Shown: positions 1 to 7,290 of the stretch, piece after piece | How the letters are laid out: every line of letters begins with the position of its first letter | Position numbering within the stretch: position 1 is the stretch's first letter | From: an uncultured Alphaproteobacteria bacterium | Lineage (GTDB): Bacteria; Pseudomonadota; Alphaproteobacteria; Rhizobiales; Ancalomicrobiaceae | NCBI GenBank assembly: GCA_937892955.1 | Contig: CALBKH010000125.1 | Span: 1 to 17,174, forward strand | Length of the DNA stretch: 17,174 bases | Direction: 5' to 3' | Translations under genes and position numbers: made by a program | Notes under the pieces: model-generated | Databases searched by the model: none | Seen by the model: the letters and a program-made list of their open reading frames with translations, nothing else | Told to the model about the DNA's origin: nothing

Positions 1-520
1 CAGAGCAGGAACGGATTCTGGTTATGAACGGGGACAAACCGGGGGCAAGGTCAGGCCAGCCGCCTTCGATCGGGCGATCGAGGAAGGCCTTCACCCGTTC
101 GTCGATCTCCTCGCACAGCCGGCTCACCTGGCTCTTCGAGATGCCGCTCATGCCGAGCGACTTCACCAGATCGTCGACCGAGCGGGTCGAGATGCCCTGG
201 ATGTAGGCTTCCTGGATGACGGCGGTGAGCGCCTTCTCGGCCATCCGGCGCGGCTCCAGGAAGCTCGGGAAACAGCTGCCGGTGCGAAGGCGCGGGATGC
301 GCAGTTCGACGGTGCCGGCCCGCGTCTCCCAGTCGCGCTCACGCTAGCCGTTGCGCTGCGCCAAGCGTTCCTTGGACTTCTCGCCCCATTCGGCCCCGGT
401 TCGGCCGCCGACTTCCAACTCCATCAGGCGTTCGGCGGCGAAGCCGATCATTTCTCTCAGCACATCCGCGTCCGGGCTCTTCTCCACGAGCGCCCGCAGG
501 CTCATCATCATGTCGGTCAT
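1..520 (-). pseudogene. IS256-family (mutator-type) transposase, 5' fragment with in-frame stop
   Basis: Read on the minus strand from an ATG at 520 preceded by a GAGGAA ribosome-binding site, the frame encodes the N-terminal part of an IS256-type transposase (MTDMMMSLRALVEKSPDADV, then a segment ending GEKSKERLAQRNG). A TAG at 344-346 interrupts it where family members usually have a tyrosine codon. The same frame then continues with ERDWETRAGTVELRIPRLR, AEKALTAVIQEAYIQGISTR and SGISKSQVSRLCEEIDERVK, a conserved part of the family lying before the catalytic domain. Similarity ends after RPIEGGWP, near base 55, where the expected first catalytic aspartate segment (family form YLWxDATY) is replaced by unrelated sequence. 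The DDE catalytic core is therefore absent, and the element is dead on two counts. Family assignment comes from recalled family motifs; I am confident in it, less so in the exact breakpoint. Confidence 0.85.
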
Positions 521-702
521 CAGTGGTTCCTCGGTCGGGTTGGTTCTCGCAACTCCGACCATACCGACGCGCCGACGGCGACAGCGCGGTCTCAACTGTG
601 AATTCTGCCCCCTTTCGGTGATGCGGAGAATTTCGAACTCCAAATTCCCGAGCGCAAAATCCGCCCCCTCTGGACAGACGAGACATTTTGCGGCATCGTA
701 AG
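521..702. other. Non-coding stretch between the IS256 fragment and the efflux operon
   Basis: No supportable gene. It should include the outer end of the IS256-family element, but I cannot identify its terminal repeat with one end missing. Two similar C-rich motifs in the same orientation, AATTCTGCCCCCTTT (601-615) and AAATCCGCCCCCTCT (657-671), lie 56 bases apart. Such repeats resemble those at the ends of some other insertion sequences, for example IS21 types, so this may be a layered graveyard of element ends. That reading is speculative. Confidence 0.4.
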
Positions 703-718
703 CTTAACGGTCGTTCAG
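703..718. promoter_or_regulatory. Candidate TetR-type operator palindrome
   Basis: CTTAACGGTCGTTCAG is an imperfect palindrome: the core AACG-GT-CGTT is a perfect inverted repeat, and the outer CT/AG pairs also match. It ends 12 bases before the ATG of the TetR-family regulator that heads the efflux operon. Short symmetric operators in this position are usual for TetR-family repressors that control themselves and a pump operon. Binding by this regulator is inferred. Confidence 0.5.
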
Positions 719-730
719 TAAGAGCGCTCG

Positions 731-1336
731 ATGCCGGAAACCAGCACCCGAGACACCATTCTGGAAATCGCTTCCCGGCTGTTCGCATCGAACGGATATG
801 CGGCGGTCTCGATGCGCGACGTCGCCGCCAGGGTGGGGGTTACGCAAGCCAACCTCTATTATCACTTCAAAGATAAAGACCACCTCATAAGAGACTCCTT
901 GGCGCTCATCATCGCCCATAAAATGGAACCTATGGAAGAGTGTTTGAAAGCGGCCCATTCCAATAAAGAAAAGATTGAATTTTTCATATCTTGGTTCGTA
1001 CGATTGGTATTCGAAGATCGAGTTTTCTCGAAGATGATCCTGCGTGAGTTGCTCGATGGTGACGAAGATAGATTGCAGTATTTGTCGATGGAGGTGTTCA
1101 AGCGACCTTTCGCGCTGCTCGTCGACGTCATGAGGGAATACACCGGCAGGGTCGATCCCACCCTGTCGGCGGTTTCGGTCGCCGCCATCATTCTCGGTCA
1201 CTTCCAACTGTCTCGCATCTTGCCCTACCTGCCCGACGACAGGGCCGATCACACGGCCCCGGACGTCGTCGCCCGCCATGTTCTGGCGATGCTGCAGGGG
1301 CCGCTGCATGACCCGGCCGGCTCCATGGAGACGTGA
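731..1336 (+). CDS. TetR/AcrR-family transcriptional regulator of the efflux operon
   Basis: The 201-residue product has the usual length for a TetR-family repressor. The N-terminal DNA-binding domain covers about residues 5-52, with a helix-turn-helix at about 27-46 (SMRDVAARVGVTQANLYYHF) that includes the typical YYHF-K-K/D turn. The remainder is a variable helical ligand-binding and dimerisation domain. The ATG at 731 is chosen because it places the domain at the normal distance from the N-terminus; the Shine-Dalgarno sequence (TAAGAG) is weak. The gene ends one base before the adaptor gene, so all three genes are probably one transcript with translational coupling. By family precedent it would repress the operon and release DNA on binding a pump substrate; the inducer is unknown. 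Bases about 850-1080 are visibly richer in A/T than the flanking genes, which may indicate foreign origin. Confidence 0.9.
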   Translation: MPETSTRDTILEIASRLFASNGYAAVSMRDVAARVGVTQANLYYHFKDKDHLIRDSLALIIAHKMEPMEECLKAAHSNKEKIEFFISWFVRLVFEDRVFSKMILRELLDGDEDRLQYLSMEVFKRPFALLVDVMREYTGRVDPTLSAVSVAAIILGHFQLSRILPYLPDDRADHTAPDVVARHVLAMLQGPLHDPAGSMET

Positions 1337-1337
1337 A

Positions 1338-2420
1338 ATGTCGAAGTTTTCCAGAACGCTCGTCCATGGACTGTCCACGCTCTTCTTCATTGGTTGGAGC
1401 GTGGACGGTGGAGCGGGTGAAGCGATGGTGGGACATCGGACCACGTTCCCCGTCGCCGTCTCCCGATCCGCCGACATCCCGATCCGCTACAGCGTTCCCG
1501 GTTCGGTGGTATCCGACGATCGCATCGAATTGTCGTCGCGAGTGGTCGGCTTCATCCGCAATCTCGACGTCCGAGAAGGCCAGAAGGTGACCAAGGGTGA
1601 TCTCCTGGTACAGATCGATCCGACTGACGTGAACGAGGCCATCAGGATCGCTCAGGCCGACGTTGCCACCGCACGCACAGATCTTGCCGATGCGGAGCAC
1701 GATGTCGGCAAATACGACACCCTCGCCGGACAAGGATGGGCCTCGACCGAGGTGTTGCGGAAGGCGCGTGTGCGCCGTGACGCGGCCCGTTCGGCGCTGT
1801 CGAAAGCCGAAGCGGCGGTGGCCGCAGCCCAAGCCCAGAAGGCCTACACCACCATCCTCAGCCCGGTTGACGGCGTCGTCGTGGTACGACAGCGCCACAG
1901 CGGTGACATGGCCGTCGCGGGGCAGCCGTTGCTCACCATCGAATCGCGGGAGGTCCTACTGTTCCGGATTTTCGTCGCCGAGAGCAATCTCGGGCGGATC
2001 GTCCCGGCCATGACCGTGACGGTTCGCATCGATGCGCTCGATGGCCGCGAACTGGTGGGGACCGTCAAACGGATCGTTCCATCAGGAGATCCGGTCACAC
2101 GTCGCTATCAGGTCGACATCGATCTGCCGGTGGAAGAGGCCATCCTCCCCGGCATGTTCGGTCGCGCCGAAATCGTCCTCGGCACGGCACGGTCGATCAG
2201 CATCCCTCGGAGCGCCCGCGTGGAGCGCGGCGGGCTCGGCGGCACCTTCGTCGTCGGAGACGACCGTATCGCCCGCTTCCGTTGGCTCCGCTTCGGCCGT
2301 GAATGGCAAGACCTCGTCGAGGTCGAAGCCGGATTGTCGGAGGGCGAGAAGGTCCTGGCTCGCGCCGACGACACCGTCAGAGACGGTATCGTCGTCGATA
2401 TCGACGGACGGACGAGATGA
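1338..2420 (+). CDS. RND efflux periplasmic adaptor (membrane fusion protein, HlyD/AcrA type)
   Basis: The 360-residue adaptor would link the inner-membrane RND pump to an outer-membrane channel. Residues about 1-28 form a signal sequence with a hydrophobic core (LSTLFFIGW) and no lipobox cysteine, so it is probably a soluble or anchor-retained periplasmic protein rather than a lipoprotein. A first lipoyl half lies at about 66-95 (VVGFIRNLDVREGQKVTKGD). An alanine-rich coiled-coil hairpin covers about 98-168, and the second lipoyl half about 170-203 (TTILSPVDGVVVVRQRHSGD). Beta-barrel and membrane-proximal domains follow to the C-terminus. The ATG at 1338 begins one base after the tetR stop (TGAAATG). 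An upstream in-frame ATG inside tetR would add 20 residues lacking signal character and is rejected. The stop overlaps the start of the pump gene (ATGA), so the two should be made together. Confidence 0.9.
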   Translation: MSKFSRTLVHGLSTLFFIGWSVDGGAGEAMVGHRTTFPVAVSRSADIPIRYSVPGSVVSDDRIELSSRVVGFIRNLDVREGQKVTKGDLLVQIDPTDVNEAIRIAQADVATARTDLADAEHDVGKYDTLAGQGWASTEVLRKARVRRDAARSALSKAEAAVAAAQAQKAYTTILSPVDGVVVVRQRHSGDMAVAGQPLLTIESREVLLFRIFVAESNLGRIVPAMTVTVRIDALDGRELVGTVKRIVPSGDPVTRRYQVDIDLPVEEAILPGMFGRAEIVLGTARSISIPRSARVERGGLGGTFVVGDDRIARFRWLRFGREWQDLVEVEAGLSEGEKVLARADDTVRDGIVVDIDGRTR

Positions 2421-5400
2421 CCATCCAATCGCTGAACCTCGCCGGCCGGCTCGCCCGCGCTTTCGTCACTTCGAAGTTGACCATCGTCGTCATCGTCGGC
2501 CTGACCGCCCTCGGTCTGGTGGCTACCTTCATGACGCCGCGCGAGGAAAACCCCCAGACCCTGGTTCCGGGTGCGGTCGTCGCCGTCACCCTTCCCGGCG
2601 CCTCGCCCGAGGAAGTCGACGAACTGATCGTCTCGCCGCTGGGGAGCATTCTCAGCGAAATGAGCGGAGTGGATCACACCTACGGTGTCGCTGAGAGCTC
2701 CCTTGGTGTCGTCCGAGTGCAATTTCTGGTCGGCCAGTCGAAGGAAGACTCACTGGTCAAGCTCTACGATCGCGTGATGGCCAATCGCGGCCGCCTGCCG
2801 GCTGACGCCGGCCCGGCCCAAATCCGTGCGGTGGACGCCGATGACGTCCCGATCGTCACCCTCACCCTCGCGTCCCCCCGCTACGACGACTACGGATTGA
2901 AGCGCATGGCCGACCGCATGGCCGAACACCTTCGCAGCCTCGACGGCGTCTCCGTCGTCGCGGTACGCGGCGGTCGAAACCGCGAAATCGGCGTCGAACT
3001 CGATCCCGAGCGGCTTCAGGCTTTCGGCGTCACTCTCTCTCAGGTCTCCTCCGCCTTCGACACCAGCAATCTCTCGGTCCCGCTCCAGGACACGGTGCGC
3101 GACCGCCGGATCGAGGGCATCCGACTGCAGGGCTTCCTCACCTCCGCCGATGACGTTCGTGGCCTGATCGTCGGGGTTCACGGCGGCCGGCCGATCTACG
3201 TCGGCGATATCGCCACCGTGATCGATGGGCCGCCGAGCGAGATCGACCGTCTCAGCCGCTTCGCCTTCGGTCCGGGCGATCCGCGCTTCGTAACCGCCGG
3301 GGCGGAAGCGATGCCGGCCGTCACCATCACCGTGGCGAAGAAGAAGGGCGTCAACGCCGTCACGGTCGCGTCCTCCGTGTTCGACCGCGTCGAACGTCTG
3401 AAGACGTCCTTCATACCCATGGATGTCCATGTCGTCGCCACCCGTGACGACGGCAGGAAAGCCGACGACGCGGTCAATCTCCTGCTCGAACATCTCGTCG
3501 TCGCCGTGGCCTCGGTCAGCGTTGTCCTGATCTTATTCCTCGGCTGGCGCGAGGCGGCGATCGTCACCATTAGCGTGCCACTGATCATCTTCGTCGGCCT
3601 TGCCGCTGACCTGTTCTTCGGCGTCACAATCAATCGGGTGACACTGTTCGCACTCATTTTGTCGCTCGGCCTTTTGGTCGACGCCGCCATCGTCGTCATC
3701 GAGAACATTCATCGTCACTACGGCAAACCACGCGGAGACAACCAGGTGGAGGCGACCGTCGCTGCCACCAACGAGATCGGCAACGCCACCAATCTGGCGA
3801 CGCTGGCCGTGATGTTGGTGTTCGGCTCGCTGTTGATCGTCACCGGCATGCCGGGCGACTATTTCTATCCGGTCGCCTTCAATGTTCCGATCGTCGTCGC
3901 CGCCTCGGTCGTCGTCGCCTATGTCGTGACGCCCTGGGCCGCCAACCGTTGGCTGACGTGGCACGCGCCCGCTGGGACGGAGGACGCGGAGCCCCCGAAA
4001 AGGTCCGACCTCCTGCAACGGCTCTATCGCCGGATGATCACACCGCTGCAGGAGAGCGCCCGGCTACGACGCATCCTCGCGGCATCGATCGTGATCCTAC
4101 TGGCCGTATCGACCTTCCAAGGAACGTGGCAGTTGGTTCGCCCCTCCGGCGTCGGCGGACCTCCGTCCTGGTTCGGCGTCGGAGCCGGTTTTCTCCTGAA
4201 GGACAACAAGAACACTTTCAACATCATCGTCGCAACGCCGGAGACGACGGCGATCGAGGAGACCGATCGAGTCGTCCGCGATATCGAACGGCTGCTCGCC
4301 GACGAAAAGACCGTCATCGACTACCAGAGCTGGGTCGGCCAGGCCGGTATCGCCGACTTCAACGGATTGTCGCGAGGCACTGCCGACAGCGTCGGCAGTT
4401 TCGTCGCCGAGATCCGCGTCAATCTGGTCGACAAACACGCCCGCGCCGTCTCCTCCATCGACATCGTCCGCGCCCTGCGTCCGAAGATCGACGTTGTGAA
4501 ACGTCGTCATCCGGGCACCGAAGTCCGTCTGGTCGAGGACCCACCCGGTCCACCGGTGCGCGCCTCGGTCTTGGCCGAAATCTACGGCCCCGATCCGCGC
4601 GGCCTGCGCGCCCTATCCGACGAGGTCTCGAAGGCCTTCCGCAGCACCTATGACATGGTCGATCTCTCCGACACGGAACCGGCGGATGTCATCGAACACC
4701 GCATCGTGCCCGACAAGGAGAAGGCGGCCTTGTCCAAGGTCTCGGTGGCTCAGATCGCCCAGGCTTTGCATCTGGTCTACGGCGGCAGCGTCCTCAGCCG
4801 CGCCCATCCAGCCGACGAGAAGAATCCCGTCGATGTACGCGCCTTCGTTCCACGTCGACACCAGATCGATCCGACGCGACTCGACCTCATCTTCGTCGGA
4901 AATGCCGAAGGCAAACAAGTGCCTCTGCGCGAGTTGGTCGATGTGGTGCGGGCCACTCGCGATCGACCGATCCAACGCAAGGACAACGAGCGCGTGACCT
5001 ATGTCGGGGGTGAATTGTCGGGAACTCCCGCGCTCTATGCCGTGCTCGACCTCGACCGTCGGCTCGACGGCCTCGTCGGTCCGGATGGTCGTCCGTTGAA
5101 GACCGGTAATCTCACTCTGAACCGGCGAGCACCCGACGTGATCGACGGCTACCGCTTGTTCTGGGACGGCGAGATGCGGATGATGCTCGACGTCTACCGA
5201 GACATGAGCATTGCTCTGGGGGCGGCGCTGACACTCGTCTTCCTGATCCTGGTCGCCTATTATCGATCGTTCCGCGTCGCTCTCATCGCCATGTCGGCGA
5301 TTCCCCTCGGCATCATAGGCATTCTGCCCGGGCATTGGCTCCTCGGTATGGACTTTTCCGCCACCTCGATGGTCGGGATCATCGCACTCGCCGGTGTCGT

Positions 5401-5710
5401 GATCCGCAATTCATTGTTGATCATCGACTTCATCCGCGACCACCTGAGCAAGGGCATGACCCTCATCGAAGCGACACGCGAAGCCGGTGCGGTGCGATTG
5501 CGGCCGATCCTCCTGACCACACTGGCTGTCGTCATCGGATCGGCAGTGATGGTTCCCGATCCGGTATTCGGCGGCCTGGCGGTCTCGCTGATCTTCGGCA
5601 CCGCGGTATCAACGATCTTGACGGTCTTCGTGGTGCCGATCCTCTACCTGGTCGCCATGCCGTCGACGGGAGTAGACGATGTGATGGCCCCGTCACCCGA
5701 TCTCGTCTGA
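2417..5710 (+). CDS. RND-family efflux pump, inner-membrane permease subunit (AcrB/CusA superfamily)
   Basis: The 1097-residue proton-driven exporter is full length for the superfamily. TM1 is at about 21-39 and is followed by TPREENPQTLVPGAVVAV and PGASPEEVDELIVSPL, the start of the first periplasmic porter loop. A block of helices covers about 359-535, with the relay motif LGLLVDAAIVVIENIHRHY at about 417-435. The second large periplasmic loop follows, then the last helical block at about 930-1085. The relay motif has a single aspartate (D422) followed by alanine, as in CusA-type pumps, where AcrB has two adjacent aspartates. The rest is not enough to assign metal or drug substrates, so substrate is left open. 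The ATG at 2417 overlaps the adaptor stop by 4 bases. No outer-membrane factor gene follows, so a TolC-like channel must come from elsewhere. Confidence 0.92.
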   Translation: MTIQSLNLAGRLARAFVTSKLTIVVIVGLTALGLVATFMTPREENPQTLVPGAVVAVTLPGASPEEVDELIVSPLGSILSEMSGVDHTYGVAESSLGVVRVQFLVGQSKEDSLVKLYDRVMANRGRLPADAGPAQIRAVDADDVPIVTLTLASPRYDDYGLKRMADRMAEHLRSLDGVSVVAVRGGRNREIGVELDPERLQAFGVTLSQVSSAFDTSNLSVPLQDTVRDRRIEGIRLQGFLTSADDVRGLIVGVHGGRPIYVGDIATVIDGPPSEIDRLSRFAFGPGDPRFVTAGAEAMPAVTITVAKKKGVNAVTVASSVFDRVERLKTSFIPMDVHVVATRDDGRKADDAVNLLLEHLVVAVASVSVVLILFLGWREAAIVTISVPLIIFVGLAADLFFGVTINRVTLFALILSLGLLVDAAIVVIENIHRHYGKPRGDNQVEATVAATNEIGNATNLATLAVMLVFGSLLIVTGMPGDYFYPVAFNVPIVVAASVVVAYVVTPWAANRWLTWHAPAGTEDAEPPKRSDLLQRLYRRMITPLQESARLRRILAASIVILLAVSTFQGTWQLVRPSGVGGPPSWFGVGAGFLLKDNKNTFNIIVATPETTAIEETDRVVRDIERLLADEKTVIDYQSWVGQAGIADFNGLSRGTADSVGSFVAEIRVNLVDKHARAVSSIDIVRALRPKIDVVKRRHPGTEVRLVEDPPGPPVRASVLAEIYGPDPRGLRALSDEVSKAFRSTYDMVDLSDTEPADVIEHRIVPDKEKAALSKVSVAQIAQALHLVYGGSVLSRAHPADEKNPVDVRAFVPRRHQIDPTRLDLIFVGNAEGKQVPLRELVDVVRATRDRPIQRKDNERVTYVGGELSGTPALYAVLDLDRRLDGLVGPDGRPLKTGNLTLNRRAPDVIDGYRLFWDGEMRMMLDVYRDMSIALGAALTLVFLILVAYYRSFRVALIAMSAIPLGIIGILPGHWLLGMDFSATSMVGIIALAGVVIRNSLLIIDFIRDHLSKGMTLIEATREAGAVRLRPILLTTLAVVIGSAVMVPDPVFGGLAVSLIFGTAVSTILTVFVVPILYLVAMPSTGVDDVMAPSPDLV

Positions 5711-5815
5711 TCCGGACGAACCCAGAGTGCTGACCCGCTCGGCCGGCGACCGGGTGATCACCGAGAGAATTGGCGACCGTCGGCTTCCGAATGACGTTCA
5801 GCATGCACGGAGCGC

Positions 5816-5838
5816 GCCGCCCGTCGGCCTCGGGCGGC
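5816..5838. terminator. GC-rich hairpin downstream of the RND operon (weak terminator candidate)
   Basis: GCCGCCCG and CGGGCGGC form a perfect 8-bp stem with a 7-base loop, about 105 bases after the pump stop codon. No T-tract follows, so it is not a textbook intrinsic terminator; it may instead protect the 3' end of the transcript. Apart from this hairpin I see nothing recognisable between 5711 and 5910. Confidence 0.35.
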
Positions 5839-5910
5839 GGTTCCTCGCCGATGGTCGGACGAATCGGTCATCGGGCGACAGAGATGGCTCCGCGAATTCG
5901 GACGGTGGCT

Positions 5911-5927
5911 TGAGTGGATTTTGTGCC
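5911..5927 (+). repeat. Left terminal inverted repeat of the IS3-type element
   Basis: TGAGTGGATTTTGTGCC pairs with 7313-7329 on the opposite strand, with nine perfect terminal bases and 13 of 17 overall. The TGA end agrees with the IS3 family. A further T outside also matches. Confidence 0.5.
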
Positions 5928-5939
5928 TGATACCGAGTT

Positions 5940-5969
5940 CACGAAATTCGGACTTGTCCGAATTTCGTG
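5940..5969. repeat. Perfect 14-bp inverted repeat (stem-loop) near the IS left end
   Basis: CACGAAATTCGGAC at 5940-5953 is followed, after two bases, by its exact reverse complement at 5956-5969. The resulting stem is long for chance. It lies 13 bases inside the proposed left inverted repeat and upstream of orfA. It could be a transcription or translation insulator of the element; that role is inferred. Confidence 0.75.
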
Positions 5970-6011
5970 GGTTGCGGCCTGACCGGCCGACGCCCGTTCG
6001 GGCTTGCCTTC

Positions 6012-6048
6012 GCGGATGAAGTTCCGAACAGGTCTGAACTTCATCCGC
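6012..6048. repeat. 13-bp stem-loop directly upstream of orfA
   Basis: GCGGATGAAGTTC (6012-6024) is perfectly complementary to GAACTTCATCCGC (6036-6048), with an 11-base loop. The right arm ends 5 bases before the chosen orfA ATG, so in any transcript crossing it the structure would hide the translation-initiation region. Such hairpins are known from other insertion sequences as a block on translation from read-through transcripts. Here that is inference from position only. Confidence 0.7.
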
Positions 6049-6053
6049 TCGGT

Positions 6054-6401
6054 ATGAGCGGCGACGATGTCGCCGAGGATCAGGAGCACTCCCTGACCAG
6101 ACGAACCCGCCGCAGCCATTCTCCGGCGTTCAAGGCAAAGGTGGCGCTGGCCGCCGTGAAGGGCGAGAAGACGCTCGCGGAGTTGGCGCAGCAGCACGAC
6201 GTGCATCCGAACCAGATCACGGCGTGGAAGAACCAACTCCTCGACGGCGCAGCCGGCGTGTTCGGGGGCGAGAAGGCGGAGCCCGCCGCCACGCCTGTCG
6301 ACTTGAAGGCTCTGCATGCGAAGATCGGAGAGCTTGCGCTGGAGAACGTTTTTTTGTCCGGCGCGCTCAGCAAGGCCGGCCTTCTGAGCGCAAAGCGATG
6401 A
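6054..6401 (+). CDS. IS3-family transposase OrfA (helix-turn-helix protein)
   Basis: The 115-residue first frame is the DNA-binding half of the transposase. The motif RRTRRSHSPAFKAKVALAAV (about 15-34) and the following LAELAQQHDVHPNQITAWKN form the classical IS3/IS911-type helix-turn-helix. A leucine-rich coiled coil, LHAKIGELALENVFLSGALS, follows near the C-terminus. ATG 6054 is chosen (MSGDDVAEDQEHSL) because residues further upstream in the same frame are encoded by the hairpins and resemble nothing in the family. The stop codon overlaps the orfB ATG (ATGA at 6398-6401). This frame looks intact and could still make OrfA, which in related elements acts in regulation and in binding the element's ends. 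It has no catalytic activity by itself. Confidence 0.8.
   Translation: MSGDDVAEDQEHSLTRRTRRSHSPAFKAKVALAAVKGEKTLAELAQQHDVHPNQITAWKNQLLDGAAGVFGGEKAEPAATPVDLKALHAKIGELALENVFLSGALSKAGLLSAKR
6350..6356 (+). promoter_or_regulatory. Candidate -1 programmed frameshift site joining OrfA and OrfB
   Basis: A run of seven T at 6349-6355 gives the heptamer T TTT TTG in the orfA phase (codons GTT TTT TTG). This fits the X XXY YYZ pattern of -1 slippery sites. A -1 shift here enters the orfB frame, which is open across this point and continues into KAMIDRGHDLP. IS3 elements usually make the fused OrfAB enzyme by such a shift, though many use A-rich heptamers. Translation restart at the ATGA overlap is an alternative. 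Confidence 0.45.
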
Positions 6402-7224
6402 TCGATCGGGGTCACGATCTCCCGATCACTCGGCAAGCGAAAGTCCTCAACCTCGCCCGATCGACGGTCTACTACAAACCACGGCCGGTTTCGGCTGCCG
6501 ACCTGGATTCGATGCGTCGGCTCGACGAACTGCACCTCGACTTCCCGTTCGCGGGAGTGCGGATGCTGAGGGCTCTGCTACAGCGTGAAGGCATGTCGGT
6601 CGGCCGCCGGCACGTCGCCACGCTGATGAAGCTGATGGGGATCGCGGCGATCTATCGTCGCCCGAACACCAGCAAGCCGGCGTTCGGGCACAAGATCTAC
6701 CCGTACTTGCTGCGCGGGGTGAAGGTCGACCGGCCGAACCAGGTCTGGGCGACGGACATCAGCTACATCCCGATGCGTCGGGGCTTCGTCTATCTCGTCG
6801 CCGTCGTCGACGTGGCGAGCCGGAGTGTATTGGCGCACCGGGTGTCGATCACGATGGACGCGTTGTTCTGTGTCGAGGCTCTCGAAGAAGCGATGGCTCG
6901 CCATGGCAAACCGGGATCTTCAACACGGACCAGGGCAGTCAATTCACCAATTTCGAGTTCACCAGCGTTCTGATGGCCGCCGGCATCTCGATCAGCATGG
7001 ACGGCAAGCGGGCTTGGCGGGACAACGTCTTCGTCGAGCGGTTCTGGCGGTCGATCAAGTACGAGTAGGTCTACCTGGAGGCCTACGACACTGTTCGGGA
7101 AACGAGATCATCGATCTCAAAATACATCAATTTCTACAATTCCGGACGTCCACATTCGAGTCTTGACGGGCGCACACCCGACGAGGCCTACTTCGGTGGG
7201 CGACAGATGGCCGAGGCCGCCTGA
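6398..7224 (+). pseudogene. IS3-family transposase OrfB (DDE catalytic half), frameshifted and with premature stop
   Basis: The frame starts MIDRGHDLPITRQAKVLNLA and continues through an HTH_21-type region and PNTSKPAFGHKIYPYLLRGV into the rve integrase core. The first catalytic aspartate is in VWATDISYIP. After HGKP (about 6913) one base has been lost: shifting phase restores IFNTDQGSQFTNFEF with the second aspartate, and then NVFVERFWRSIKYE with the catalytic glutamate. A TAG at 7066-7068 then interrupts the restored frame, where relatives have another glutamate (KYEEVYL). The tail VYLEAYDTVRE...NSGRPHSSLDGRTPDEAYF ends at the natural TGA at 7222-7224. All three DDE residues are still encoded but cannot be in one protein, so the enzyme is inactive. 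The decay is slight, pointing to recent inactivation or to sequencing errors. Confidence 0.85.
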
Positions 7225-7233
7225 TCGCCGCCC

Positions 7234-7290
7234 GCGATTTCATCACGGCTCTGGTCAGGCTACGCCATCCCGACGCCGTGACGAAATCGC
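7234..7290. repeat. 16-bp imperfect stem-loop near the IS right end
   Basis: GCGATTTCATCACGGC (7234-7249) and GCCGTGACGAAATCGC (7275-7290) are inverted copies matching at 15 of 16 positions, with a 25-base loop. It lies between the orfB stop and the right inverted repeat and mirrors the stem-loops at the left end. Confidence 0.65.

Noticed and set aside
5727..5930. Short plus-strand frame after the pump gene
   Set aside because: No ribosome-binding site, no resemblance to any family, and it crosses the proposed IS end and the GC hairpin.
5967..6053. Upstream extension of IS3 orfA to an ATG at 5967
   Set aside because: The added 29 residues are encoded mainly by the stem-loop sequence and do not resemble OrfA N-termini; ATG 6054 fits better.
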